Positions 1 to 11,683 of a stretch of 64,000 nucleotides of DNA are shown piece after piece. Origin of the DNA: Litoditis marina (lineage: Eukaryota; Nematoda; Chromadorea; Rhabditida; Rhabditidae). The first letter of the stretch is position 1. The number at the start of each line of letters is the position of its first letter. Where the stretch lies: positions 15,484,330-15,548,329 of the forward strand of contig OZ038439.1 of NCBI GenBank assembly GCA_964036275.1, written 5' to 3'. The translations under genes and the position numbers were made by a program. The notes beneath the pieces are model-generated. The model did not search any database, was not told the origin of the DNA, and saw nothing but the letters and a program-made list of their open reading frames with translations.

Positions 1-263
1 AAACCACTAGTAATGAAAGGATCACGTGAAATGTGAGCAGACGTGGAACCTATCGGAACGAAACCATATCATTTCCTTGAATTTGCTATTTGCTGTCTCT
101 TACTTTTGTTCGATTAAAACACATCAAAAGTTGCTAATCTTGCAGCATTTCAACACAACATCCACTTTTCGTCCAAAGTCTGACAAGGTGGGAATTCACG
201 TGATGAATCGCAATGAATAAGCCGAGTCAATATGAGCTCATTTTTATATTGTTCTCCTTTCAG

Positions 264-860
264 TATAATGTGATTGGTACGTATCCACGACCGGGATCCG
301 GTGGAGAGTACAATGTACAGGTACGGTTTAGTTTAATACAATTAGAGTTGAAAAAGGAGAATGTTATGGTTTTATTTGAAATATTATTTTGCGTATTATT
401 AAAATAATTAGGGCAGTGAACTACTCAAACCTCATTTGCAAGAACTGTTGTTCCCCCTTTGATGTGCTCCAAAAATATAGCAAAGAACTTGGCGAGATGC
501 TCGATTTTACTTTATCTCTTTCGAATATGTGTAGTTTAGTATCGATTGTTTGATCTTATCTTCTAATGTTTGTTTTAAAACATATATTTTCAGGCTGGTT
601 TCGGTTGGACGAACGGCGCCATCCTTGACCTACTGGTGACCTACGCCGATCGATTACGGGTGGTAGATGACTACGCCACCACGAGTGTGAAGTCGAACAA
701 CGGAGCTCAGACTACAATTCAGGATCAAAATACAAACAGTTCGCGAACCACAAGATCCCTAACGGATCACACTACAGCCAGATCACAAACCACTACTGGA
801 GACAATACTGCCAGCCGTACAGTATCTCTGGCTATTCTACTAGTTTTAGCATTACTGTAA
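264..860 (+). CDS. tre-3: Trehalase, C-terminal two exons (gene starts before the window)
   Basis: Trehalase splits trehalose into two glucoses. Two exons are visible, 264-320 and 594-860, joined in phase 0 with CAG acceptors and a GT donor at 321. Together they encode the Tyr-Asn-Val, Arg-Pro-Gly, GGEY and GFGWTNG blocks that close glycoside hydrolase family 37 trehalases. The last exon continues into a Thr/Ser/Asn-rich spacer and ends in a hydrophobic stretch (LAILLVLALL) directly at the stop, the form of a GPI-anchor signal, so the enzyme is probably membrane-tethered outside the cell. The catalytic region lies to the left of the window. The symbol rests on recalled synteny with ceh-32 in C. 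elegans, not on alignment. The family call is firm; the paralogue call is less so. Confidence 0.85.
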
Positions 861-1837
861 ATGATTATGATGTATTTTTATGTTAGGCATTGCTCAAGTT
901 GTGTACATAGTATGAAATGAAGAATTTTACCGGTTGTTTATGTATGGTTCACAAAAGTCGCATTTGGGGCAAAGTTGTATGTTGATCAAAAAGCACAGCA
1001 GTATTTTTGGTTTTCACAAAGCTGGGTCATCAAAATACAAACAAATCAGATAAATGACCATGACTGTTTTTGTCAGACTTTTTTTGATCATTTGAATGAT
1101 TCCCCTTTTGTTGAATTGGAGATCTTGCAATTTCATCATTCAAGGAAATAAGAGAGAAGCTCAGTTATAAAATACAAACTAAATGAAGCAAGAAAGAGAT
1201 AGTAACACAAGTGATACGTTCCGAAATCAAAGTACAACTTTTTTATTGTCACCCTCTACAGGTACTCGGGGCAAATTCTGTATGTTATTGATTGAGCCGC
1301 AGTCGCTTGCCGCTCGGCGTTTGTAGCCAGCTAGACGATGCACTTTTAGCCAGACTCCGTTTGTTTTCTGCCCTTCGGTTAAATTCTCACATGTTAGTCA
1401 CATTTCTCGGAGAAGGGTTTTTGGTAGGCACAAGGGCGAAAAAAGTACAAGTGGGCAAGAAAGGACTGTTTTCACGACTCAAATCTGTTGGGCTCACGTT
1501 ATCGGTAGGAAAATGAAGCCAAATTGTCTAGATAGAGCGTCTCCAACGGTTGGTTTTTATAATTATTCAGAACATTTCGGTTGTCTTCCAATTGAATAGA
1601 AGATGATAATAATAGTTAAGATATTAATTCATTGAATTTTTTCAAGCTTTAGTGACCCTTTTGAAATATCTGAACTCATGAAGAGCCCTTCAGTCGCGTG
1701 TGAAAAGATTTGAAAGCTGGCAATAAAAAGAGATAGATTAAAGATTTGCAGTCATGAATTTCGGGTATATAAACTTTCAGAAAGAAAATTTTTGGTTGTT
1801 TATTATTGTTGTTGAATGTTGTCTTTGTTTGTTTTAA
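861..1837. other. Intergenic region between trehalase and desaturase
   Basis: No coding signal is supported here. It holds the trehalase 3' UTR and AT-rich sequence; the open frame at 1292-1516 has no splice context or recognisable motif. The gap is too long for two genes of a typical nematode operon. Confidence 0.5.
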
Positions 1838-1849
1838 TTTCATTTTAGC
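1838..1849 (+). promoter_or_regulatory. Probable SL trans-splice acceptor
   Basis: A pyrimidine-rich TTTCATTTTAG ends at 1848, 19 bases before the desaturase ATG at 1868. No donor-bearing upstream exon is evident, so this is most simply a spliced-leader acceptor. A 5' UTR intron is the alternative. Confidence 0.5.
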
Positions 1850-1867
1850 TACTTGCTCACCAACTAA

Positions 1868-4800
1868 ATGGGTAGAACCCCAGTATCTGCAGCCTCACCC
1901 AACCCATACTCGACATTCTCGCAAAAAGAACTGTATGTAGGAGTAAAGGACAACGTGAGTCCCCACCGTGTTATAGTTCACACCGTTCCTATTGAGACTC
2001 CCACAGTAACCTTACAAACTTTCCGAAGACTGTTATGAAGCTGAATATTGAATTCATCAAAAATCCTCTCGTTAATTAGCTGTACCTGAGTACGAGAATG
2101 AGTTGCGAAAATCCTCCACCTTTCCGCTCAAAAGTAAGTGAGCAAAAGTGGCTTGGAAGTTTGGAAATCCTACTGTAGGAGTCTCAGTAGGAATGGAAAA
2201 GACTATACAAGTATAAGGTTACGCTATATCATCCTACATCATCGTTCCTGCTGTTTCCTAAGATGTGTTTCGGGTAAAAGTACCCCTAGACATATCCACG
2301 ATGCAATATTCCCCGAGTTTCCAAGTGTCAGCAGCAGATTCGGGATCCTTCTCCTGTCCTTTCTTCTTTCTGCTCTCGCATCGCCGGGTTACGAGTCTCG
2401 CGAACTGTGGTTCAAAGAGTAGGGTAACATACAAACTCCGTAAAACTTCGTATCATGTTAGAACTACGACCTATTCGCTTAAGATGCTATTTAGACTCCG
2501 TATGGACCACGATTGGATGACTTCAAGAGGGCCATTCCCAAACACTGCTTCCACAGAGACACGGCTCGATCATTACGAGCACTTGCCGAAGTTGGTAACA
2601 TAATTAAGTACCTCGAAATTCTCCAATTTAAAATTACCCACTAGCCACTAGCAATTCATTTCTATTGATTCTTCAGGAGATAACTTAAACATTTAATATC
2701 AGTCATCAGTTTCTATACCTATCGAGTTGGAAGACTTTTCTGCTTACTTTAACCTATTGGCTTTCATCACGGTCACACCTCCTCCTCATTTTTCTCAGCT
2801 CCTCTGTTTTTTCAAGATAGATGAAAATGTATAAAATATTTTTCGTCAGAACTACGCGGCAATTTTCGCACTCTATAACGCCGTGCCGTATTTCGAAGAG
2901 TTTGGAGGATTTTGGGGATATGTGATATGGTGAGAAATGCAGCTTCAGAGTACGTATAGACGATCCCAGCATCTTAATCCCATCCTGCGTCTCCTCAAAC
3001 ATACGCTATTTCTCTGCTCTCACATCCCGCCGGGATGTAAAAGACGAGAAATAGTGAGACAGAGCGAGAGACGCAGGATGGGATGAAGGTGCCGGTATCT
3101 TCTAGCATACGTACTCAGTACTGAGTTGGAAAATTTATTCTCGTAAGAAAGTTATGGTTTTTAAGTTTTGAAACTAATTGCAAAGATGCAACTATTTGAA
3201 ATTTCTCAGTGAACGTGAGCGATCTGAACATCTTCAAACGTAAACAACGGGATATTGAGTTGATATGCTCAGATATATATTCTCAGATAACGCAGAGTTG
3301 GCGCAGATTGTTACTGCTTGCTGCCGACAGTACGATCGGTAATCACATTTTGCAGGCTGCTTCTGCTGCTGCCAGAATTGACAGCATAAAGTTTGAACCC
3401 TGCCTTACGTTGGAGTTGTTACATGTTTTCTTACCGAAATGTGATGTGAATGTTTCAGGTGCTTCATAATTGGAATGAAAATGTTCTCGCTGTCCATGCT
3501 CGCCCACGACTGTACGCATCGGTCGTTTTGCGACAACAAACTTCTGAACGACATTTGTGGTCATTTATCTTTCGCTCCCCTGTTAACTCCCTTTTACCCA
3601 TGGCAAATCAGTCACAAAACACATCACGCGGTAGGTGGTTTATAACCTTTCATTCATGATTCTACTCCTACAGGAGGATGATCTTTATTGTGTTTGAATC
3701 TCGTTATCATGAATGAGAATAAGAATACGAATACAGATGTTTAGTGAACCATGTGATTCAAGTATAGAAGAATTAGTATATATAGACCCCAAAAAGAACC
3801 CATAAAGACCAAATAAAAACCCAAAAACAAAGAAATACGGTTTGATATGTGAATCGAACAAGTAGATACGGTGAACTTTTGCTATGTGTTTGTATTCTAG
3901 TCTCTCTGAAGTTAAGGGCAAATTACATTGTAATTCTGAGCTCACAGATCCAATACTTAAACTTGAATGGTTATCAGGTTGATTACAGTAATAGTGACGG
4001 GTATAGTTTCGTGACACGTAGAAAAGGCATTGTGCATTTTGCAACTGCATTATTTCCATACTAATGGGCTTGCATTGTGTACTTGACCATGTTGTTGACT
4101 AAAATACTATTATTGTTATTGTTCTTCAAATATTTGTAAATAACTTTTTCAGTACACGAATCACATCGACAAAGATGCTTCTCATCCCTGGTTCAAGGAG
4201 AAGGAGTTCGAAGAAGAAACTCCGGTTGTCAACAAATTGTTTCAAGTCTTCCCACTGACCGGCTGGATAAAGTGCGTGACAGAAATTGTTGTTGTATAGT
4301 TCGTTTCACCAATCGATGACTTTCTACAGTAATTATTCAAAAATTCAAACGCATTTATCTAATCAACAAACAAAATTTAAGATTCACTGTTTTGTATGCT
4401 TGTAGTACCCAAAGTGGAAAACTAAATCACACCGTTTAAACTATATACAACATCTACAAGATATGATAAATTCACTTAAAAGTTTTATTATCTTACTGTA
4501 GAGGGCTATTGTTTCGTGAAACAGACTATAGTCGAATTCAATGTGTTTCACGCATCGGTTTGTATGAAAAGGATCTAGGCGGTCGTTTGTAGTTGGGATC
4601 ATAAGTGAACTGTAGTTTGCTCTCCGTATCCAGCAGTTTTTCACTGAAACGTAGTGGCATCGCACATTCATTTTCTCTCATGTACTCAGCTCTGCTAACT
4701 AATGTACGAGATTTGTACGGCTGTATCTCTGGGGGATGCAAATACAGAGAAATAGCGTGTGTTTGATGAGACGCAGGTTCGGGATACTCTTGAATACGGC

Positions 4801-7246
4801 CTCCTAGACATCTTAGGTATAACGTAATTCACAAATCTGGCACCCCAGCATTTTATCTCAGGTTCATGCCCTTCTTCACCGTTTTTGGATTTCCCGATGG
4901 GTCACATTTTTGGCCGTGGAGCAAACTTTTCAGAGACGATTGGCAGAGAGTACAGTGTGTGATCAGTGACGCTGCATGTGCAGTTTGTTGCTACGTGAGT
5001 TGTCGTTTGCCGGCCCTTTGCATGTCAAAAAACTGTTCCAAGAACAACTTTTTGCCAATTAGCAAGCGACTTTTGTGGCGGCCTCTACAAGAGAGTGTGC
5101 AGGTCAGTGAGACGCAGACCGTTTCATCCTGTTTGCCGTCTAATTGACCTGCGTGCTCTCGTCTTTATGGCTTGCTAGTCGCAGAAAATTGGTGCCAAAG
5201 TATCTGAGAAGTGGTTTTCGACAAACCGGGGTTGAATAAAGCTGAAACGACTAAACGGTTGTTTATCATTGATTCTCGAAATTGCTCAGATAAAATTGGA
5301 TTCTTAGGGATAGACTTAGTCTGAGGGTTTTTTATAGGATTACGAAAGTGATTGAAACCTATTTCAGTTCACGTTACTGATGTTGTCAGAATCTTTGCGC
5401 AACAAATCAATCATTGTTGATTGAAAACATCTCAGTTGTAGTTTGAACTCCATACCTGAAATGATTCAACAATTTTGAACGGAAAAACGAAATTACTACA
5501 AACACAGCAAGATAGGGCAACATATAGCTTTAGAAAGATCAAACCATTCAATTTTCAGATTGCCTTGATAGTATGTGAATTTGATCTAATCGTATTCTAC
5601 AAGTACTACCTGGTGCCTGTTCTTTTCTACGGCTTGTATTTGAATTTAATCACATACTTGCAACATAGAGACGAGGAAACCGAGGTATAGTTCACGTCAT
5701 TTCTACTGAATATCTCACATTTTGATGAAGAACTACAATATGAAAGCAGGGATCATTTTACTTTCAGCTGAAATTAGTCTGGTGGTATTTTGACTCCCCC
5801 CCCCCTCCCTCCCCCACCTGACAGTTACATGGCTCTATTTCAACTAAGCATCCGAGGGGTGGGGTCGGAAATAAAATTTTCTCTAAAGGCGTATTTGTGG
5901 CCACGACTCCCTTCAGCATGCAGAGACTGAAAGATATAGAGATCATAAACCACCACTATGTAACATTATAATGCGACGGATATAATTTGAAACTTGAAAT
6001 ATTTAAAATTATACTCTCAATTAACCCATTTGGAGTGCCACATACTAATTGGAGGTCACCTGTTCAATCACAAATAAACCTATTCTATTCTAATGAATAA
6101 GTGATTTGAACTTCATTTCCCGCTCCCAGGTGTATGGGACGAAGGAATGGTTCTACGTTCTTGGGCAAACTCAAGTGGTGGACAGAACCTACGGATTCGG
6201 CCTCGACCACTTTTCGCATCATGTCACGGATGGTATAGTTCGTTTCACCAATCGATGACTTTCTACAGTAATCTTTCAAAAATTCAAACGCATTTATCTA
6301 GTCAACAAACAGAATTTAAGATTCACTGTTTGGCATGCTTGTAGTACCCAAAGTGGAAAACGAAATCACAAAGTTTAAACTATTTACAACACCTACAAGA
6401 TATGATAAATTCACTTAAAAGTTTTATAATCTTACTGTAGAGGGATATTGTTTCGTGAAACAGACTATATCAATTTAGTCGATTTTTTTCAAGTGAAGGG
6501 GACTACAGCTGTGGTTTTAACTCGACCGACACTGTTCTTCACGAATTTTGACCGAAACACGACGGAATTAAACTACAAACACTGCGAGATGGAGCCAGAT
6601 ATTTTTTTGAATCGTACATTCGCTCGTGAAATCGTCCCTATTTCATTAACAGACCATGGAAAACTTACTTTTATACCTTGTTACATTCTGTTCAATTCGC
6701 AGGCCACTTTGCTCATCATCTTTTTCCGAGAATTCCACATTATCACCTACTGGAAGCGACGGACCATATCAAAAAGGTTGGTTTTTCGGTTGCGGATGCA
6801 CTTCTTCATACTATTTAGACTTATGCCTATTTTCCGCTGTTTATGAACCTCGGCATGTTGTAGTATAATATTGGTGATTTTCTTGAATCAAACACGAGTT
6901 GAAAACGAGGCATTGGGACATTGAGGTGGAGACATTGAGTAATTGAGACTTTGAAATGAGACATCGGGACATTAGGATATTGGAATTTGAAGTTTAGAGA
7001 ATCAGATCCATAGTATGCGAAATCAAGTTGTTTCAGGTCCTAGAGCCGTACAAAGACACCCAGTTCGCATACAAACACGAAATCACGTACGACTGGCTGC
7101 TCCGGTACTTTTGGTACTGTATCAAATTGGACTGTTTACGAGAAAAAAGGGAGGATTTATACAAATTCCGCTATTCATTCAAAAAGGAACAGGACAAAGA
7201 AGAGAAAAAAACTGATACCGGAGAAGCTTCTATAAAGCAGCAATGA
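1868..7246 (+). CDS. Membrane fatty-acid desaturase, FAT-1/FAT-2 family (third paralogue?)
   Basis: Ten exons: 1868-1954, 2495-2590, 2850-2929, 3459-3630, 4153-4271, 4862-4994, 5559-5684, 6130-6232, 6703-6776, 7037-7246. They join in frame to 399 residues. All three di-iron histidine boxes are present: HDCTH (104-108), HKTHH (140-144) and HFAHH (307-311), the last followed by IPHYHLLEAT. AIPKHCF near residue 44, DGSHFWPWS and GQTQVVDR are further family blocks. Hydrophobic segments precede box 1 and lie between boxes 2 and 3. The product should insert double bonds into acyl chains at the ER, as the omega-3 FAT-1 and delta-12 FAT-2 enzymes do; the regioselectivity cannot be read from sequence. 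Exon 2 uses a weak donor (GTTGGT), chosen because it alone keeps frame and alignment with the family. I recall only fat-1 and fat-2 in this clade in C. elegans, so this may be an extra copy. Confidence 0.9.
1970..2216. mobile_element. TATAGT-ended MITE in desaturase intron 1
   Basis: Starts TATAGTTCACACC and ends with its inverted counterpart (GGAATGGAAAAGACTATA); both ends carry the inner motif ACTCC(C/T)ACAGTA. TA target duplication suggests a Tc/mariner-type mobiliser. Relatives lie at 4293-4535, 6234-6471, 7709-7953 and 10513-10748. Confidence 0.7.
2948..3116. mobile_element. Palindromic MITE (GAGTACGTA ends, GAGACGCAG arms)
   Basis: The two halves are near-complete inverted repeats: CCTGCGTCTCCTCAAAC near the left is mirrored by GAGAGACGCAGGATGGG at the right, and the centre ATCCCGCCGGGAT is a perfect palindrome. 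A second copy is at 36556-36728. It lies in desaturase intron 3. Confidence 0.7.
4293..4535. mobile_element. TATAGT-ended MITE in desaturase intron 5
   Basis: Begins TATAGTTCGTTTCACCAAT and ends with the inverted form GTTTCGTGAAACAGACTATA, with ACAGTA and TACTGTAGAGGGC as inner inverted motifs. It is nearly identical to the copy at 6234-6471, so one of the two moved recently. Confidence 0.75.
4680..4815. repeat. Degenerate copy of the GAGACGCAG palindromic element
   Basis: TGTACTCAGC at the left and the stretch with AGAGAAATAGCG followed by GATGAGACGCAGG match the family at 2948-3116, but the left half has diverged. Confidence 0.4.
5045..5170 (+). repeat. Dispersed repeat (GAGAGTGTGCAGGTCA family)
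   Basis: GTGGCGGCCTC, GAGAGTGTGCAGGTCA and GAGACGCAG recur in inverted orientation at about 37775-37850. Both copies have a second, mirrored CTGC-containing half, so this is a small inverted-repeat element in desaturase intron 6. Confidence 0.5.
5685..6129 (+). other. Desaturase intron 7: MITE end at donor, C-tract, LINE-like tail
   Basis: The intron opens with GTATAGTTCACGTCATT, a TATAGT-family MITE terminus lying exactly on the donor. About 5790-5815 is a C-rich tract. About 6030-6085 (GAGTGCCACAT, then CAAATAAACCTATTCTATTC) resembles the 3' ends seen inverted at 32085-32170 and in part at 35110-35150, as expected of 5'-truncated LINE tails. Confidence 0.5.
6234..6471. mobile_element. TATAGT-ended MITE abutting the desaturase intron 8 donor
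   Basis: Complete copy with both inverted ends. The exon ends at 6232 and the donor is G followed by the MITE/target TA (GTATAG), so the element supplies bases +4 onward of the splice site. Confidence 0.75.
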
Positions 7247-7261
7247 AGTTTATTAGATTGA

Positions 7262-7267
7262 AATAAA
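7262..7267 (+). terminator. Polyadenylation signal of the desaturase
   Basis: AATAAA lies 16 bases after the TGA stop, a usual distance in nematodes. Confidence 0.7.
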
Positions 7268-7552
7268 ACACGTTGAACAAATGTAAATATCTTTTGAGAA
7301 GCTTACTTCTATTCGTTCATCTCTCTATTCCTATCTCTCTCTCTATCTCTCTTTTTCTTTTCATAATAACAATTGAGAGGAAGACTGACGCTCGCTGAAT
7401 ACTTTTTTCTGGTGCGACATTTCGGACCAAAAGTGTTATCGGAAAGCTTGTGAATGATATATTTCCTCTTCGAGTTTGGTATATGATCTATAGTTTCGCT
7501 AAACTTAACTAGTGTTCATACGTTGATTAATAGCAGATCAAATGATTCGCTT

Positions 7553-7686
7553 ATATACGGTTAGTCAATTGCACAGTCACGTGAAACATGTTAAACACAG
7601 CAGAACTGAGAAACGTGCAATGACAAAGTGCACGATTCCTCACTAGAGTTCTAACTTCACGTGACTATTCAATTTACTTCTAGTAT
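7553..7686. mobile_element. MITE with AGTCACGTGAA inverted ends
   Basis: The left end TATAC..GTTAGTCAATTG..CAGTCACGTGAAACATG is mirrored by TTCACGTGACTATTCAATT..CTTCTAGTATA. Further copies are at 39108-39242, 41032-41172 and, inverted, 41211-41326; 10801-10869 is an internally deleted copy. Confidence 0.7.
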
Positions 7687-7708
7687 ACGAGGAAAAGAAA
7701 AAGAACAG

Positions 7709-7953
7709 TTATAGTTCGTTGCACCCACTTTTAACACTTTACTCCTCCACAGTAGTCTGCTCAAACTTCTAGGTGAAAGTTTGGTATATTGACTTTTTTG
7801 AATTTTCACCAAATTTCGATAGTGTCTTCTGCTCGTGAACTTCTACAAACTCTACCAGCTTGAAACCAAATTTATAAATTCTTCATTAGAAAAAGCTTCC
7901 TAAATTTGGACGGATTACTGTAGAAGGACATCGATCGGTGAAACAGAGTATAT
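7709..7953. mobile_element. Diverged TATAGT-family MITE
   Basis: TATAGTTCGTTGCACCCAC at the left and GGTGAAACAGAGTATA at the right form inverted ends, with CACAGTA and TACTGTAG as inner motifs. Confidence 0.6.
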
Positions 7954-7978
7954 AAGATGTTTGTTTTTCCGAAATCCC

Positions 7979-8580
7979 TGTAAATTTACTCGTATTTCTT
8001 CTGTCGGTACATGAAAGACGTCTTACGGTATAATTAGTACCAAAATATGTGCGTTGACTCGAAGGGATCCGTAATGGTTGCTAATCCGAAAATGACAAAA
8101 GCAACCGCTAATGCACTTTTATTTTTTAGAGTACGGGATTCAATTTGCTAGTGTTTTACAAGAATAAGTGAAGAGAGATTTAGCCTCAGAAACAAAATAT
8201 TTGAAGTGCATGTTCTAGTCAAAAGTTACAAGAATATTGAACTTCACTACAACCGTTTACCAAATATTCAATAACTTTTATTTCTTTACTGGACGATTGG
8301 GCGCTAACGTTATGCTGCTTTTTCGGGAAGCTCGAATGGTTATTTAGTTGATAGCGGAACTTTAACCTTCATATTCACCCCACTTCCTCTATCATTTTCC
8401 GTTTCCGAGAGCTGTCACTATCTGGATGTGATTCCATCTCTGGCATTGTATAGATCAATTAGCAGTGAATGAGATAAGTATCTAACATTCATGCCTGGAT
8501 AGGTGAGAATACCACCGGACACCTCGCACTTGATAATATCAACACAAGTACGCAATACGGTACGCTAATCAGATCTAGAG
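7979..8580 (+). repeat. 600-bp dispersed repeat, copy 1
   Basis: The outer thirds are mirrored at 33965-34590 in opposite orientation: the block with GACGTCTTACGGTATAATTA and CGAAGGGATCCGTAATGG, and the block with CACCTCGCACTTGATAATAT. The middle has diverged. No reading frame is seen; a non-autonomous DNA transposon is likely. Confidence 0.65.
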
Positions 8581-9650
8581 ATTACTAACTTATTTTCAAT
8601 GGTCACACAAACGTGAATAAACTTTACACGTTTTCAAAATGTGATGTGTTTGAAATGGTCTCTCATGTCCAATTAGCGTAATGACATCTTGTCATTGATA
8701 ATACATAGTTGTAGTAATATAACGGTTCGCCAATCAGATCTAGAGATATCGTTCATATCCCGACCTGAGTTGTGGTTTGAACTCGAAACAGATAACATAG
8801 TTCCCTACCGAATACACTCACCTGGATCAACCTACAAACACAACATATTTCATCTCCTCTGAGAGGCAAGTAAAACGTGAAAACGTGTTAAGTTCAAGCA
8901 CACATCCCCTGTCCCCATCCTAAAAGTTGAATTTGGTATCGATTGCAATACGAATTCACACCTATTTCGATGATTTTGCGTGGTAATTTGACTCCATTTG
9001 TCCCCCTCAATTATGACAGTTTGCACCAATTTCGGTCACCATATCATACACGCTACACGCATGAATGATTTTATAGTGTCATCACGTATGTGATGTAGTT
9101 TGTGTCTACACATTGGAACTTTCAAACTATGGAAATGTGAGATCAAACTACAAACACACCAGAATAGACTAACATGTACTGTTCTGAACCTGTTGGCGCC
9201 TTGGTGGTTGGCGCTTTTGTTGTTATGGTTCATGTTGTTGTTGTTTTTGTTGTATCGAAAATAATTATAGCTTATCTGTACTTTGATACCACCAAAACAT
9301 GTTTTCCGAAAAACGACCAAACGCTAGTGGTATCAAACTACAAACAGGTCGGCACAGAGCAATGTGTGCTGTTTTCGTGTGGTACATTTCTCTACTTTAT
9401 GACGTATTCTGTTTCAGGTGGATCTTTTCGTTCTCCCTCATCCCTTTTCAAAGTTTATTTTACTTTAATCGATTCGGACAGAGTTGGGTGAATGACTTGA
9501 TTCGATGTAATATTAGCTGGAGTTAGAAGACGCAACCCATTAGACCGTGTCCCTAGAGTGTTTCGATTTCGCGGAGAACTGGATGGAATCAAGAGACAAA
9601 GAATACAAAGATTTGTATTTACTTGTATTTACCAACCAGTGTACCTAAAC
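8581..9650. other. No gene seen
   Basis: AT-rich sequence with several TTGTAGTTTG/CAAACTACAA words and no supported coding region or RNA. Confidence 0.4.
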
Positions 9651-9654
9651 ACTA

Positions 9655-10020
9655 CAAGACCCCCTAGGAGGCACAATCACCTTAGACATATATCTAACCA
9701 ACTTTCCCGTTTTACCAATAATGTTACATGTTGCGTGGAACACACTAAACCAACCCACCGCTATTAAAAAAGTCACGCAAAACCCGTAAAAAAACACCAT
9801 CATATTATACTGTATAGGGACACATGTTAGTGAAACCAACTATACCAACCAAATTATCGCTGCGAGAGCCCTTATGATTCAAATATATGATCGATAGGTT
9901 TCTAGCACATTTCTCCGTTTACCGAAAAATGTTATAGGATCATACTGTATGAGGTTACAAGTGAATGAAACCAACTATACCAACCAACCTACCCACCGCG
10001 AGACCCCCTAGGAGGCAAAA
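9655..10020 (+). repeat. Imperfect tandem duplication
   Basis: GACCCCCTAGGAGGCA occurs at about 9659 and 10001, and AAACCAACTATACCAACCAA at about 9834 and 9973, giving two diverged units of about 140-340 bp. No coding signal. Confidence 0.5.
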
Positions 10021-10512
10021 GTGCGTGTTCGCAAACAGGTCGCTGGTGCATCTTCTCTGTCTCTACACACACAACTTCAGCACGCCACTCAAATATGTAC
10101 AAACCAATTGACCGACCATTGTCACATAATAACCAACAGGGTGGCTAATAGAGATAGGCTAAGTCATTGGTATATTTTTTTCACCCACCGGGTGTTCTTA
10201 CAGTAATAAGTCCAACATTAAATGCGCTGATAACAATGCTTCATAACATAACTTTTTTGAAAAGAGAGCAACTGTTGTTTGAACAAACGACTCTTCCATT
10301 GCTGAATACACGTTACACTGAATTTTTCATTTGTGGTAACTAGGGTATACTGTGACCAATAAGATAAGTTTCTTTCTCAAATTTCTAAGTTTAAAACTTG
10401 TTTCACTACTTTGGACTATTGCAACTAAGAATACTACAAATTTGACTCATTTACTCAGTATTTTACCATACACTAACAGGCGCAACTACCGCAATTCAAG
10501 ATGTTGACAGTG

Positions 10513-10748
10513 ATATAGTTCACATCATTCCTACTGAGACTCCTACAGTACACTTTCTTATTTTTCAATAGCTGTTTTCGATTGCAAACTTCAACTTTGT
10601 TAGAAACGTTTCTCACACATATTTGTCATAGGTTACCAGAATCCGAGGCTAAAATATTAGACCTTTCCGATAGTATCACCTGTTATTAAAACGCACTAGA
10701 AGTTGTGCAATCGTACTGTAGGAATCTCAGTATAAATGAAAGCGACTA
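10513..10748. mobile_element. TATAGT-family MITE
   Basis: TATAGTTCACATCATTCCTA with ACTCCTACAGTA at the left is mirrored by TACTGTAGGAATCTCAGTA and GACTATA at the right. Confidence 0.7.
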
Positions 10749-10800
10749 TAATTCCAGCACTTGCATGTTCACTACTGCATCGAATGTACGTGAAAAACAG

Positions 10801-10869
10801 TATACTAGAACTTAATTGAATAGTCACGTGAAGTCTGCTGTGTTTAACATGTTTCATGTGACTGTATAC
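10801..10869. mobile_element. Internally deleted AGTCACGTGAA MITE
   Basis: Only the two ends remain (TATACTAGAACTTAATTG and CATGTGACTGTATA), about half the length of the full copies. Confidence 0.55.
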
Positions 10870-11045
10870 CAAAAATGCATAATAATAAATTTGTGTACGG
10901 CCTATTTCATCCGTTTGGTCACTTTATTGTGAATTATTCTTACAATTACATAATATCAATATCAACCGTATGGACTGTCCGTAGAGCGGTGGAGATAGGC
11001 ATGGGTGAGCTTTGTTACCAGCTCATGCGGTCCGCCAGATAGATA

Positions 11046-11115
11046 CCGCGGCGAGCGGGGTTCGAACCCAGGTCTGTGGAGCGACAGCCGAACGCTAACC
11101 ACTTGACCACTCGGC
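11046..11115 (-). pseudogene. tRNA-like sequence
   Basis: On the minus strand an A-box (TGGTCAAGTGGTTAGCG) and B-box (GGGTTCGAACCCC) are correctly ordered and spaced. No proper 7-bp acceptor stem or standard anticodon loop can be drawn, so this is a tRNA-derived repeat rather than a working tRNA gene. Confidence 0.55.
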
Positions 11116-11485
11116 ATCAGTACGTTTCTTCAGATTTTTCTCTTCAGACTTTTCTTTACCGTTTCACTAAAAATTTCACTGAATTATACCCCACTGTTAG
11201 CTACGGATCGATTTTTATCTCTGGTGTCGCTCAATGCTCCTGATTTTTTTCTTCGAAAAAGTCCCCACCCGATTGTTTCTCTGAGAAATCCCCTCTGCTT
11301 CTCGCGGGACTAGTTGGTGAGTTCAGCGCACGGCCGCGGCGGTATCGTATCCTTGTCAGTCAGCACACAGTTTGGATAGCGGATCGCTTGTTGTGAGAGC
11401 AGAGATTACGGTACCCGCCACTTGAGATGTGTGTTTGGCGGCGCTGGTCGCCGACCATGATAAGAACACGATCACTAAACACCGG
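11116..11485. other. Unassigned non-repetitive block
   Basis: Relatively GC-rich (around 11300-11460) with no open frame or RNA fold I can support. It could be regulatory. Confidence 0.3.
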
Positions 11486-11683
11486 TCCTGGCGCGGTAGC
11501 AATCCCTCAAATACCTCATGAGATACCTCGTGGGCAGTATCTTACCAACATCTCATGAGAATCTATTGATTCATATGCTACAACATTATAAAGTTGACTC
11601 ATGAGATGCTCATGAGTTTCTAATAAGAAAATCATATGAAATTCTCATGAGGTTGGATGGATTGCTACGCCACCTGCTGCTGC
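11486..11683. mobile_element. MITE rich in CTCATGAG palindromes
   Basis: Ends GGCGCGGTAGCAATCCCTC and GGATTGCTACGCCACC are inverted repeats. The interior repeats CTCATGAG and variants at least six times. A larger relative is at 39485-39850. Confidence 0.65.

Noticed and set aside
1292..1516. 74-codon plus-strand frame
   Set aside because: No acceptor, donor or recognisable content.
860..1868. Trehalase and desaturase as an operon
   Set aside because: About 1 kb separates stop and start, far more than the usual short intercistronic gap, and nothing SL2-specific is seen.
11046..11115. A functional tRNA gene
   Set aside because: A- and B-boxes are good, but the acceptor and anticodon arms do not fold, so it is listed as tRNA-like only.
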